Source: an uncultured Lachnospiraceae bacterium
Lineage (GTDB): Bacteria; Bacillota; Clostridia; Lachnospirales; Lachnospiraceae
Assembly (NCBI GenBank): GCA_900317555.1
Contig: ONHF01000009.1
Location: 1-64,000, forward strand
Length of the DNA: 64,000 nucleotides
Reading direction: 5' to 3'
In this document: positions 45,388 through 54,546 of the stretch, in pieces
Numbering within the stretch: position 1 is the first letter of the stretch
Layout: the number at the start of each line of letters is the position of its first letter
The notes under the pieces: model-generated
Database searches by the model: none
Seen by the model: only the letters and a program-made list of their open reading frames with translations
Told to the model about the DNA's origin: nothing
Position numbers and translations under genes: made by a program

Positions 45388-48300
45388 TCAGTCGTTGTAC
45401 AGAGCACCCAGCTTCTGCAGGTATGCGTAGTGATCCTTTGCGTGCTGTTCAGCCTCTGCAAAGAGTCTTGCAGCTCTCTCAGGATTCTTAGCCTTCAGGG
45501 AAGCATAACGAACTTCTCCGCCAAGGAACTCGCTGTATTCCTTTGTAGCCGGCTTGGAGTCCAAAGTGAACTTCTTGCTGCCGCCTGCAGGATTGAATCT
45601 GAACAGGTTGTAGTAGCCTGTCTCGACTGCGAGCTTCTCTTCGGTCATAGCCTTGTTCATACCCTTCTTGATACCCTGGTTGATGCAAGGTGCGTATCCG
45701 ATAACGATAGACGGTCCCGGATAAGCTTCTGCTTCGGAGATAGCCTTGATTGCCTGATTGTAGTCAGCACCCATGGAGATCTGAGCTACATATACATAGC
45801 CGTAGGACATTGCCATTGCGGCAAGATCCTTCTGAACGGTTTCCTTGCCGGCTGCAGCGAACTGAGCAACTGCGCCTTCAGGAGTAGCCTTGGAGGACTG
45901 TCCGCCGGTGTTGGAATATACCTCGGTATTTACAACGAAGATGTTGACATCCTTGCCGGAAGCAAGAACGTGGTCAACGCCGCCGTAGCCGATATCGAAT
46001 GCCCAGCCATCACCACCGAAGATCCACTGAGACTTCTTGTTGAGGAAGTCCTTCTCAGCGAGGATATCCTTGGCAGCATCAGAGCCATCAGCTTCCAGAC
46101 CTGCGATCAGCTTCTTTGTAGCAGCCTGGTTAGCGTTGCCGTTTGCGAATGTATCAAGCCATTCCTGAGCGCCTTCACCGTTCCAAGCAGTTACCTTCTC
46201 CTTGAGCTGTGCACGGATTGCGTCGTTCGCAAGGAACATACCAAAGCCGAACTCAGCAGCATCCTCGAACAGAGAGTTGGACCATGCCGGGCCGTGACCT
46301 TCCGCGTTTACCGTGTAAGGAGTAGAAGGCGAAGAGTTGCCCCAGATAGAGGAGCAGCCTGTTGCGTTGCCGACCATCATGTGATCGCCGAACAGCTGTG
46401 TAATCAGCTTGATATAAGGTGTCTCGCCGCAGCCAGCGCATGCGCCGGAGAACTCAAGCAGAGGCTGCTTGAACTGAGAGCCCTTAACCGTTGTAGGCTT
46501 GAAGTGCTCGACAACCTCATCCTTTACAGGAAGCTTGACGCCATAGTTGAATGCAGCCTGCTGGTTCGGAAGCTTCTCTGCATCTTCCTTGAGTGTCATT
46601 GTCAGAGTCGCGTTCTTTACGTTGCCGGGGCATACATTCGCGCAGGAACCGCAGCCTGTGCAGTCGAGCGTGGATACAACGATGGCAAACTTATAACCGG
46701 GCATACCTGTCAGATCCTTTGTAAGGGTTCCTTCAGGAAGCTTTGCTGCCTCTTCCTCTGTCATTGCAACCGGACGGATTGCAGCGTGAGGGCATACATA
46801 GGAGCAGAAAGTACACTCGATACATGTGGAAGCATCCCAAACCGGTACGTTAACCGCGATGCCGCGCTTCTCGAATGCGGATGTGCCGGACGGTGTGGAG
46901 CCGTCAGCATAAGGAAGGACATCGGAAACCTTCAGGCTGTTGCCTTCCTGAGAAGAAACAGCGATCTGAATGTTGTTAACGAAGTCCTCAGCATCCTTGC
47001 GGTCTGTTGTAACCTTATGGAATTCAAGGCCTTCATCAACGCCGTTTGCCCAGGAAGCGGGAACTTCTACCTTGTGCCAGTTCTTGGCGCCGGCATCAAT
47101 AGCCTTCCAGTTCTTCTCAACGACATCCTGACCCTTGCGGCCGTATGTCTTCTGAGCTGCGTCCTTCATCAGCTGGATCGCCTGATCTTCAGGAATGATC
47201 TTTGTGATGCTGAAGAATGCGGACTGCAGAATGGTGTTGATTCTTGTCGGTCCCATGCCTGTCTCGATACCAAGCTTTACGCCATCGATCGTATACAGGT
47301 TGATCTTGTGATCATAAATGAACTTCTTAACCTGGCCGGGAAGTTCCTTCTCAAGATCTTCATCGGACCAGTTGCAGTTCAGCAGGAAGCTGCCGCCGTC
47401 AACCAGTTCCTGAACCATGTTGAACATGCGGATATATTCCTTCTTGTGGCATGCAACAAAGTTCGCCTGATGAATCAGGTAGGTGGACTTAATCGGCTTC
47501 TTACCAAAACGAAGGTGGGACATTGTTACGCCGCCGGACTTCTTGGAGTCATAATCGAAGTATGCCTGTGCGTACATATCCGTATTGTCGCCGATGATCT
47601 TAATGGAGTTCTTGTTCGCGCCTACAGTACCGTCAGCGCCAAGGCCCCAGAACTTGCAGCATACGGTTCCTTCCGGAGTTGTAACAACTTCCTTGCCGGT
47701 AGGAAGGGAAAGATTTGTTACATCATCGGTGATGCCGATCGTGAATCTCTTCTTTTCGGTGTTGTCATAAACCGCGATGATCTGTGCGGGTGTTGTATCC
47801 TTGGAACCAAGACCGTAACGGCCGCCGAAAACTTCGACATCCTTGAACTTGGAATCCTTGAGAGCTGCAACAACATCAAGGAACAGAGGCTCGCCGATGG
47901 AGCCGGGCTCCTTTGTTCTGTCAAGAACGGAGATCTTCTTAACAGTATCCGGAATCGCGTTAATCAGAGCTTCCGCGCTGAAAGGTCTGTACAGGTGAAC
48001 TTCAACGACACCGACCTTGCGCCCTGCAGCGTTCAGATAATCAACTGTCTCTTCGATCGTCTGGTTTACAGAGCCCATCGCGATGATGATCTGCTCTGCA
48101 TCCGCAGCGCCGTAGTAGTTGAACAGGCTGTAGTTTGTGCCGATCTTCTCGTTGACCTTCTGCATGTACTTCTCGACAATGGCGGGCATTGCGTCGTAGT
48201 ACTTGTTGCAGGCTTCACGTGTTGTGAAGAAGATATCCGGGTTCTGAGCGGAACCCATCTGACGGGGATGGTTGGAATTCAGAGCGTTGTCACGGAACTC

Positions 48301-48903
48301 CTGAACCTTCTTGAGATCGATGAGATCCTTGAGATCTTCGTAATCCCAAACCTGAATCTTCTGAATTTCGTGAGATGTGCGGAAACCGTCGAAGAAGTTG
48401 ATGAAAGGAAGCTTTCCGTCTACTGCAGCGCAGTAAGCAACGGGTGTCAGATCCATAACTTCCTGAACGGAGCCGGAGCAGAGCATTGCGGCACCGGTCT
48501 GACGGCATGCATAAACGTCGGAGTGATCGCCGAAGATGTTCAGAGCGTGTGTAGCTACGCAGCGGGCAGATACGTTAAATACTGCCGGAAGGCCTTCACC
48601 TGCGATCTTGTAGATGTTCGGGATCATCAGAAGAAGTCCCTGAGAAGCTGTGAAGGTGGATGTCATGGCACCGGCAACGATGGAGCCGTGTGTGGCACCC
48701 GCAGCGCCGGCTTCAGACTGCATCTCGGTTACGTGTACAACATCACCGAAAATGTTCTTACGTCCGGCAGTAGCCCACTCATCAACATGCTCAGGCATAA
48801 CTGATGAAGGCGTGATCGGGTAGATGGTAGCAACTTCGGTATAAGCGTACGCCGCATGTGCGGCAGCTTCGTTACCATCCATGGTTAAATACTTTCTTGC
48901 CAT
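45388..48903 (-). CDS. nifJ: pyruvate:ferredoxin (flavodoxin) oxidoreductase
   Basis: A 1171-residue single-chain enzyme that oxidises pyruvate to acetyl-CoA and CO2, reducing ferredoxin. Order: N-terminal domain (TMDGNEAAAHAAYAYTEVA, YPITPSS), gamma-type domain, CoA-binding region, two [4Fe-4S] motifs (CIECTFCSYVCP and CTGCGSCANVCPG), then the TPP domain with CAGCGETPY and GDGWAFDIGYGG. The ATG at 48903 has AGGAGGA upstream. Codon use is biased towards C/T-ending preferred codons unlike neighbouring genes, consistent with high expression. It is the main electron source for the ferredoxin and probably the hydrogenase. Confidence 0.97.
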   Translation of the reverse strand: MARKYLTMDGNEAAAHAAYAYTEVATIYPITPSSVMPEHVDEWATAGRKNIFGDVVHVTEMQSEAGAAGATHGSIVAGAMTSTFTASQGLLLMIPNIYKIAGEGLPAVFNVSARCVATHALNIFGDHSDVYACRQTGAAMLCSGSVQEVMDLTPVAYCAAVDGKLPFINFFDGFRTSHEIQKIQVWDYEDLKDLIDLKKVQEFRDNALNSNHPRQMGSAQNPDIFFTTREACNKYYDAMPAIVEKYMQKVNEKIGTNYSLFNYYGAADAEQIIIAMGSVNQTIEETVDYLNAAGRKVGVVEVHLYRPFSAEALINAIPDTVKKISVLDRTKEPGSIGEPLFLDVVAALKDSKFKDVEVFGGRYGLGSKDTTPAQIIAVYDNTEKKRFTIGITDDVTNLSLPTGKEVVTTPEGTVCCKFWGLGADGTVGANKNSIKIIGDNTDMYAQAYFDYDSKKSGGVTMSHLRFGKKPIKSTYLIHQANFVACHKKEYIRMFNMVQELVDGGSFLLNCNWSDEDLEKELPGQVKKFIYDHKINLYTIDGVKLGIETGMGPTRINTILQSAFFSITKIIPEDQAIQLMKDAAQKTYGRKGQDVVEKNWKAIDAGAKNWHKVEVPASWANGVDEGLEFHKVTTDRKDAEDFVNNIQIAVSSQEGNSLKVSDVLPYADGSTPSGTSAFEKRGIAVNVPVWDASTCIECTFCSYVCPHAAIRPVAMTEEEAAKLPEGTLTKDLTGMPGYKFAIVVSTLDCTGCGSCANVCPGNVKNATLTMTLKEDAEKLPNQQAAFNYGVKLPVKDEVVEHFKPTTVKGSQFKQPLLEFSGACAGCGETPYIKLITQLFGDHMMVGNATGCSSIWGNSSPSTPYTVNAEGHGPAWSNSLFEDAAEFGFGMFLANDAIRAQLKEKVTAWNGEGAQEWLDTFANGNANQAATKKLIAGLEADGSDAAKDILAEKDFLNKKSQWIFGGDGWAFDIGYGGVDHVLASGKDVNIFVVNTEVYSNTGGQSSKATPEGAVAQFAAAGKETVQKDLAAMAMSYGYVYVAQISMGADYNQAIKAISEAEAYPGPSIVIGYAPCINQGIKKGMNKAMTEEKLAVETGYYNLFRFNPAGGSKKFTLDSKPATKEYSEFLGGEVRYASLKAKNPERAARLFAEAEQHAKDHYAYLQKLGALYND

Positions 48904-49140
48904 AGTAGTTTGTCCTCCTGTTTTATTTGATGTTGCGCAGGGGGCACGGCAAAATGCATCCCGCACAACGAATCTATCATACAGATAGTACCATTGAGGC
49001 CCTCAAAATGCAATGTTTGGACTGTTAAAATAGCCAATTGCCATATAACACATGGATGTGTTTTGGTGGATAGTTCACAATACTTATAAAACTAATATAA
49101 AATGACAGAAAACTTAACGAAAGAGTTTTTCGTAAGTGAA
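48904..49140. other. pyruvate:ferredoxin oxidoreductase upstream region
   Basis: On the minus strand, TTGCAT and TACTAT about 16 bp apart (near 49010-48985) could be a promoter. TGAGG/CCTCA (near 48993-49003) and AACACAT/ATGTGTT (near 49049-49064) are small perfect inverted repeats that could be operators. No gene is visible. Confidence 0.45.
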
Positions 49141-49147
49141 AAGAAAC

Positions 49148-49178
49148 CCCTTTTCCACGCGGAAAGCGCGAAAAAGGG
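49148..49178 (-). terminator. terminator of mecA
   Basis: CCCTTTT and AAAAGGG arms with an inner GC-rich part lie 40 bases after the mecA stop on the minus strand, followed there by GTTTCTTTTC. Confidence 0.7.
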
Positions 49179-49217
49179 ATCCGATACGAATTATGTCAAA
49201 ACAAAAAAGAGTGCGGT

Positions 49218-49970
49218 TTACAGCTCGCACAGCTCATGGAGTGCATGTCCTTCAATCAGTATGCGGCAGTGCTCGGACAGATGCCTTCGTCTGCCGTCAG
49301 TTGCGGGAAGCTGCGTGCCGAATTCGGAAAGAGCCGCGAGAACGCACTGCTGCAGGCTCACTTCTTCCATTGTCGGCATGGAGAGCATGAGATAATAAGT
49401 TCCGTCCGCTTCGTCAAGGACAAGTGTGCTCTCATCCGGATAAGAGCCGCCCGAAGCCCTTGCGGCTTCGATTACCTCGTTCATCGATGAAAAAGCATAC
49501 AGGCGGTTGAGCATCAGATAATTCCGCAGTTCGGTTAACTGCTGGGCGTTTTGACGCACTGCTCTGCCTGCGCCGGCCGGCGTATCGGTACTCTGCGCTC
49601 CCTCCGCGGCCTTGCTGATCGTATTGATCAGCTGTTCAAAAGCATTCGGCTCGTCAGCGCTTTCTCCGGGAACCGCCTGCACGCCGGGAGCAAAGCTCGC
49701 AAAGCGGGTGTCAAGCTCCTCGGGATTTTCTACCTTCGTGACAACAAGAACAATGCTGTCGGAAGATGTGGGAACCGCTTCGATCATAAGCGGCATGTTT
49801 TCGGTAAAAAAACCGTATTTCGCAGCTGCCTGCTGCATCAGATCGCGGAACAGAGCCCTTGCCTTATCGGTTCCGTAGGCGAGCTCACTGAGCCGGAGCT
49901 GCCTTTGCGCGAGATCCTCGCTGGTCAGTGTGCAACGGATCTGGTTATCATTTATTTTTTCGATCTTCAT
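49218..49970 (-). CDS. mecA: adaptor protein MecA
   Basis: A 250-residue adaptor that delivers substrates to the ClpC ATPase and promotes its assembly. The N-terminal domain MKIEKINDNQIRCTLTSEDL is characteristic. An Ala/Thr/Glu-rich linker (about residues 95-140) follows, then the C-terminal ClpC-binding domain (YAFSSMNEVIEAAR, GSYPDESTLVLDE, EFGTQ). GGAGGTGC lies upstream. The gene has its own terminator and appears monocistronic. Confidence 0.95.
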   Translation of the reverse strand: MKIEKINDNQIRCTLTSEDLAQRQLRLSELAYGTDKARALFRDLMQQAAAKYGFFTENMPLMIEAVPTSSDSIVLVVTKVENPEELDTRFASFAPGVQAVPGESADEPNAFEQLINTISKAAEGAQSTDTPAGAGRAVRQNAQQLTELRNYLMLNRLYAFSSMNEVIEAARASGGSYPDESTLVLDEADGTYYLMLSMPTMEEVSLQQCVLAALSEFGTQLPATDGRRRHLSEHCRILIEGHALHELCEL

Positions 49971-50296
49971 TCAGGGCACCTCCTCCCCTTTAACATTACC
50001 GGAGTCTGTAAAATTCAGTCTGTACCGGTTCATTTAGTTTTACTCCCGGATCCGCGGAGCGTCAACCGCGACGGCGGATTCTTTATAAAAGTTTAAGTGC
50101 TCTTCCTGCCGGGTTCCGGCACTGTTTTGCGGCTGTTTGTTAACAATTACATGACATGTTCCCATTGCACAGCGTATCCGGAAGCTGCCATAGAAAAATC
50201 ATACAAAATATTCGCGGTCATATTCTGCAGTTTTTACGCAAATGAAAAAACATGCCGATAATCTGCCGGCGGTCTTTTCCGCTGTTTCACAGGTGG

Positions 50297-50302
50297 TATG
50301 AT
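50297..50302 (+). promoter_or_regulatory. -10 element for candidate structured RNA
   Basis: TATGAT at 50297-50302 is 17 bp downstream of a weak TTTTCC (50274-50279). It would start transcription near 50309, exactly where the first stem of the candidate RNA begins. A TTGTTAACAA palindrome lies further upstream at 50137-50146. Confidence 0.4.
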
Positions 50303-50308
50303 TGTTAC

Positions 50309-50583
50309 TGCCGACGACATGAAAATCCGGTGTCGTAGGGAGGTGATGATCTGCATACCTGTCTGATTCATTTCCTGAATCACATCTGATTACGGCAACA
50401 GCCGTATCAAGGCCGGCTCCGGCCGATTTAGAACAGGTTTTCCACTATTTGCTGCTGCAGTACAAAACGACCTATTTATGTCCCGGCAGGACGCGCCGAT
50501 GCAAGGATACGGTCCCCACGGAATGAACCTTCCGGTCCCTCGGCAAGTCAGCAGTTCTGCGCCGCGAGAAGCGGCATCTTGTT
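50309..50583 (+). ncRNA. candidate structured non-coding RNA
   Basis: This segment is packed with small perfect hairpins in order: ACGACA/TGTCGT (50314, 50331), TGATTCA/TGAATCA (50364, 50376), TACGGC/GCCGTA (50391, 50401), GGCCGG/CCGGCC (50411, 50419) and CGGAA/TTCCG (50519, 50530). A long-range pair TGCCGA (50309) with TCGGCA (50540) could close the whole. It ends with GCCGC/GCGGC (50561-50575) followed by ATCTTGTT. No reading frame here looks like protein. The layout recalls abundant Firmicutes RNAs such as raiA, but I could not compare sequences. Confidence 0.5.
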
Positions 50584-50681
50584 ACATATCTTATATACCA
50601 TTTCTGCTGCCGGCCAGCAAGGATATGGCCGCGCGTCTTGAACGGATGCGGCAGGACATGTGTTTCTTCATTAATAATAGC

Positions 50682-50783
50682 AAATCAGGGGGCCCCGCTG
50701 TCTCCGCAAAGAGAAAGAAGAATCATATGCCTCTGCCGCATTCTGTTTGATGTTCCGCAGCCGCTGGCTGCCCTGATTTTTCA
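50682..50783 (+). other. long inverted-repeat region ending in T-run
   Basis: AAATCAGGG (about 50682-50690) and CCCTGATTT (about 50771-50779) are complementary and flank about 80 bases with further partial pairing; the 3' arm ends in TTTTTC. It may terminate transcription from upstream before the GH18 gene. Confidence 0.4.
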
Positions 50784-50806
50784 ATGACGCCTACACGGCA
50801 TTCTGC

Positions 50807-50812
50807 TATAAT
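50807..50812 (+). promoter_or_regulatory. promoter -10 for GH18 gene
   Basis: An extended -10, TGCTATAAT, with TATAAT at 50807-50812, stands 40 bases before the GH18 start. ATGACG 17 bp upstream is a poor -35. Confidence 0.6.
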
Positions 50813-50852
50813 TACTTGCAGACCCGGAAAACGGGCATGGAAAGGAAGTCAG

Positions 50853-52874
50853 ATGAGCGGAAACGGCAGAAGAACCTACCAGTTTGAAGATGATTACTTC
50901 GACGAATTTGAACCTGTTGAAGATTACGATACAGCATACGATGAATACGGGGATTATGAGGATTATAACAATAATGGAAGAGACGGAAGCAGCGCGGGCG
51001 GCGGTGGATCGCGCCGCGGCGGAAAAGAGACAGGAAAGAGAAAATCAGCGCAGGGAAAGAGCGTGAACAGGAATACGCGAAGGCAGGATCCCCGGCGGAA
51101 ATCCGCGGCTTCCCGCAGAAACGGCGGCGCTTCCGCGGGAACACGCAGGGGGAGATCCGGCGGTTCCAAGGGAGCGCCGGTGCTTCTCGTGATCCTGATG
51201 ATTGTCATTTTATGCGGCGCGTTCGGCGTGAAACTGGTGCTGGACAAGTATTCCTATTCCAAAAAAAAGGCGGATCTTGCGAGCGAGTACGGCATTACCG
51301 GAGACACGGATGTGGCAATCGTGTGGGGAAACCAGTATTCCGATGTACGCGCCAGGCTTCTGGACGGCAAGTACTATATGGCACTTGCGGATGTCAAGAA
51401 GAACCTGAACGACCGTTTTTACTATGGTAAGCAGAATAATGATGATACGACAGGGATTATCCTGTACGCACTGCCGGACAAGGTGGTTTCCACAATCCCG
51501 GGGACAACGCAGGTGAGCGTCGGTCAGGATCAGCAGACGCTCGACTACATGCCTGCCAGAAAAGAGGGCGACACAGTTTATCTTGCACTGGATTTTGTAA
51601 AACAATACACGAATTTCTCCTATCAGGCATTTAAAGATCCGAACCGCCTGCAGCTTGACAGTTCCTTTGACGAGCAGACCGTGGCGACAGTGAACAAAGA
51701 CACACAGATCCGGATCAGCGGCGGTATCAAGAGTGACGTAATGGAAGAGCTGTCCAAGGGAGCCAAAGTCACGATTCTCGAGAAGATGGACAACTGGTCC
51801 AAGGTGAAGTCGGAAGATGCGATTATCGGGTATGTGGAAAACAAACGCCTGTCCGGAGAAACCAAAGAGACGCCGCAGGCTGTGACGGACTACAAGGAGC
51901 CGGAATTTAAATCCAAGATGCTCGGCAAAAAGGTGAACATGGCTTTCCATGCCGTCTGGGGATCACAGGGAAATGTAACGCTGCAGTCCTATATGGCACC
52001 GACGAAGGATGTCAATGTCGTCGCGCCGACATGGTTCTGGATTACAAGCGACAATGGAGATATTACCAGTGCCGCGCAGCAAAGCTATGTGGATCAGGTT
52101 CACCAGATGGGCGCGCAGGTCTGGGCAGTTGTGGATAATTTCAATTCCACGGAGCTGCAGGACCGCTCAAAATTCCTTGCAACGCTTGATTCGAGGACGC
52201 ACCTGATAGAGCAGGTGATCAGAGAGGCTACAACTTACGGAATTGACGGAATCAATGTCGATTTTGAAATGATCGATCAGTCCTACGGACAGGATTACAT
52301 ACAGTTTATCCGTGAGCTGTCCATTGCCTGCCGCGCGAACAACCTGACATTGTCGGTGGACGATTATCCGGCTTATGATTTCAACAGCTTTTATGATATC
52401 AAGGAGCAGGGCGTTTTCGCGGATTATGTGGTTATCATGGGATACGACGAGCACTATCAGGGAAGTCAGGAGGCCGGCAGTGTTGCGTCAATCGGTTATG
52501 TGACCGAAGGAATCACGATGGCTCTGAAAAAGGTGCCGGCGCAGAAACTGATCAACGCGATTCCGTTCTATTCGAGAATCTGGTACACGGAAAACGGCAA
52601 GGTGACTTCCGAAGCCTATGGCATGCAGGATATTCAGAATTTTATCTCGGAGCATAATATGAGCGTGAACTGGAACGCGGAGGCGGGCCAGAACTATGCG
52701 GAAACGACGGAAGGTGATAAACTGATTCAGATCTGGGTCGAAGATTCCCAGTCCATTAAGCAGAAGCTGGATGTCATGACGGCGAACAAGCTGGCAGGTG
52801 TCGCGGAATGGAGGCTGCAGTTTGAAACGGCCGATGTCTGGGATGTTATCAGCAACTATATGAATCAGGAATAA
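50853..52874 (+). CDS. membrane-anchored glycoside hydrolase family 18 protein
   Basis: A 673-residue envelope protein. The first 105 residues are disordered, acidic then Arg/Gly/Ser-rich, ahead of a single membrane anchor at about 108-128. Residues 130-280 resemble a copper-amine-oxidase-like/stalk domain, about 285-340 an SH3-like domain (TQIRISGGIKSD, ENKRL), and the C-terminal 310 residues a GH18 barrel with catalytic DGINVDFE (E472), as in YaaH/YdhD-type spore or wall glycosidases. GGAAAGGAAG precedes the ATG. It probably trims peptidoglycan or another GlcNAc polymer outside the cell. Confidence 0.88.
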   Translation: MSGNGRRTYQFEDDYFDEFEPVEDYDTAYDEYGDYEDYNNNGRDGSSAGGGGSRRGGKETGKRKSAQGKSVNRNTRRQDPRRKSAASRRNGGASAGTRRGRSGGSKGAPVLLVILMIVILCGAFGVKLVLDKYSYSKKKADLASEYGITGDTDVAIVWGNQYSDVRARLLDGKYYMALADVKKNLNDRFYYGKQNNDDTTGIILYALPDKVVSTIPGTTQVSVGQDQQTLDYMPARKEGDTVYLALDFVKQYTNFSYQAFKDPNRLQLDSSFDEQTVATVNKDTQIRISGGIKSDVMEELSKGAKVTILEKMDNWSKVKSEDAIIGYVENKRLSGETKETPQAVTDYKEPEFKSKMLGKKVNMAFHAVWGSQGNVTLQSYMAPTKDVNVVAPTWFWITSDNGDITSAAQQSYVDQVHQMGAQVWAVVDNFNSTELQDRSKFLATLDSRTHLIEQVIREATTYGIDGINVDFEMIDQSYGQDYIQFIRELSIACRANNLTLSVDDYPAYDFNSFYDIKEQGVFADYVVIMGYDEHYQGSQEAGSVASIGYVTEGITMALKKVPAQKLINAIPFYSRIWYTENGKVTSEAYGMQDIQNFISEHNMSVNWNAEAGQNYAETTEGDKLIQIWVEDSQSIKQKLDVMTANKLAGVAEWRLQFETADVWDVISNYMNQE

Positions 52875-52930
52875 TTCCTGTCGTGCCGGAAACGGCGGCA
52901 GAGACAGAAGAACATGCAGAGGCAGTGATT

Positions 52931-53980
52931 TTGAGAACAGAATATGTATCAATGACCGAGGACTCCATAGATCTTAAGGCGATCGAAAGAGCCGGCAGTA
53001 TTTTAAAGGATGGCGGTCTGGTGGCTTTTCCCACGGAAACAGTATACGGGCTTGGCGGAGACGCGCTGAACCCGCAGTCCTCCATGAAAATATATGCGGC
53101 AAAGGGCCGGCCATCAGACAATCCTCTGATTGTCCATATCTGCAGAATAGAAGACCTGTATGAGATTGTACGCGAAGTGCCGGAGGAAGCGCGCAGGCTT
53201 GCGGACGCTTTCTGGCCGGGACCGATGACGATGATCTTTTACAAGAGCGGCAGAGTGCCATATGAGACGACCGGCGGTCTGGAAACAGTCGCTGTGCGCT
53301 TTCCCAGCAATAAAATCGCGAAAGCCCTGATTGAAGCCGGCGGCGGTTTTGTAGCGGCGCCATCGGCAAACCGTTCCGGAAGACCCTCGCCCACAATGGC
53401 GCAGTACTGCCGGGAGGACTTGGACGGGCGCGTTGAGATGATCATCGACGGCGGACAGGTCGGTATCGGTCTGGAATCCAGTATTATCGATCTGACGGAT
53501 AAAAAGCCGACCATCCTGCGCCCCGGATATATCACAAAGGAGATGTTCGAGAGCGTTGTCGGCGGCGTAGATGTCGACCACACGATCATTGATCCTTCCT
53601 CGAAAGAGGTTCCGAAAGCGCCCGGAATGAAATACCGCCATTACGCGCCCAAAGGAGATCTTACGATAGTTGAAGGAGAGCGGGAAAAAGTTGTAAACTA
53701 TATCAATGAAAAGACCGCGCAGGCCCGCTCGCGCGGAGAGAAGACCGGCGTTATCTGCACGGATGAAACGAAGGACAGATACAACGCGGATGCGGTGAAG
53801 AGCGTCGGAACAAGAAAGGACGAAGAGACGGTGGCACATGAGCTGTTTCACGTCCTTCGCGAATTTGATGATGAAAATGTGACGGTCATGTATTCGGAGT
53901 CGTTCGACAGTGAGGGCATCGGCATGGCAATCATGAACCGGCTGAAGAAAGCGGCAGGGCAGCAGATTGTCCGGCTGTGA
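52931..53980 (+). CDS. L-threonylcarbamoyladenylate synthase (Sua5/YwlC)
   Basis: A 349-residue enzyme making threonylcarbamoyl-AMP for tRNA t6A. The YrdC domain has LVAFPTETVYGLGGDA, KGRPSDNPLIVHI, APSANRSGRPSPT and ESSIIDLT; the Sua5 C-terminal domain begins after APGMKYRHYAP. I favour TTG at 52931 (AGAGG upstream), which gives the usual family N-terminus. GTG at 52883 and ATG at 52952 are alternatives. A perfect CAGGAAT/ATTCCTG repeat (52866-52880) overlaps the upstream stop codon. Confidence 0.92.
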   Translation: MRTEYVSMTEDSIDLKAIERAGSILKDGGLVAFPTETVYGLGGDALNPQSSMKIYAAKGRPSDNPLIVHICRIEDLYEIVREVPEEARRLADAFWPGPMTMIFYKSGRVPYETTGGLETVAVRFPSNKIAKALIEAGGGFVAAPSANRSGRPSPTMAQYCREDLDGRVEMIIDGGQVGIGLESSIIDLTDKKPTILRPGYITKEMFESVVGGVDVDHTIIDPSSKEVPKAPGMKYRHYAPKGDLTIVEGEREKVVNYINEKTAQARSRGEKTGVICTDETKDRYNADAVKSVGTRKDEETVAHELFHVLREFDDENVTVMYSESFDSEGIGMAIMNRLKKAAGQQIVRL

Positions 53981-54061
53981 CAGTGAAGCGGAATTTTCCG
54001 GGGAATTCCTGAAGTAATAAAAGGACCGCGGGCATATGTACGAAGATATGGAGGAGAAGGT

Positions 54062-54499
54062 ATGATAGCGATTGCTTCTGATCACGGCGGCTTTGACCTG
54101 AAGGAAGCTGTCAGGAAGCATCTTGAAGAAAAGGGAATCACTTGCAAAGATTTTGGCACGGACAGCAAGGCTTCGTGTGATTATCCTGATTTTGCGGGAG
54201 CTGCCGCGAAGGCGGTCGCGGACGGCAAGTGCGAGAAAGGCATCGTGATCTGTACAACCGGCATCGGCGTCAGTATTGTGGCGAATAAAGTGAACGGCAT
54301 CCGGTGCGGGCTCTGCACAAACGTAACACAGGCAAGACTGACCAGAGAACACAATGACGCTAACATGCTGGCGCTTGGCGCGGGGATTACGGGACAGACG
54401 GCAGCTATGGATATAGTGGATACTTTCCTTTCTACAGAGTTTTCGCATGGAGAAAGGCATGAGCGCCGCGTCCGTAAGATCGCGGAGTATGAGGAATAA
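54062..54499 (+). CDS. rpiB: ribose-5-phosphate isomerase B
   Basis: A 145-residue RpiB/LacAB-family isomerase. It has [58 protein letters not shown] with the catalytic cysteine region, and [22 protein letters not shown] lies upstream of the ATG. It sits between the Sua5 and upp genes, an order common in Firmicutes ahead of the ATP synthase operon. Confidence 0.96.
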   Translation: MIAIASDHGGFDLKEAVRKHLEEKGITCKDFGTDSKASCDYPDFAGAAAKAVADGKCEKGIVICTTGIGVSIVANKVNGIRCGLCTNVTQARLTREHNDANMLALGAGITGQTAAMDIVDTFLSTEFSHGERHERRVRKIAEYEE

Positions 54500-54546
54500 G
54501 GGGTAAGCTTTGCCGGAGGCGGCAATGCAGAGAAAAGGAGAAAACA

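Noticed and set aside
45430-48804. A 1124-codon open frame on the plus strand opposite the pyruvate:ferredoxin oxidoreductase gene.
   Set aside because: The minus-strand gene is unmistakable. The antisense frame is a by-product of its strong codon bias and has no ribosome site or recognisable domain.
50478-50750. A 90-codon frame in the gap between mecA and the GH18 gene.
   Set aside because: It lacks a ribosome binding site and known motifs and overlaps the structured RNA candidate.
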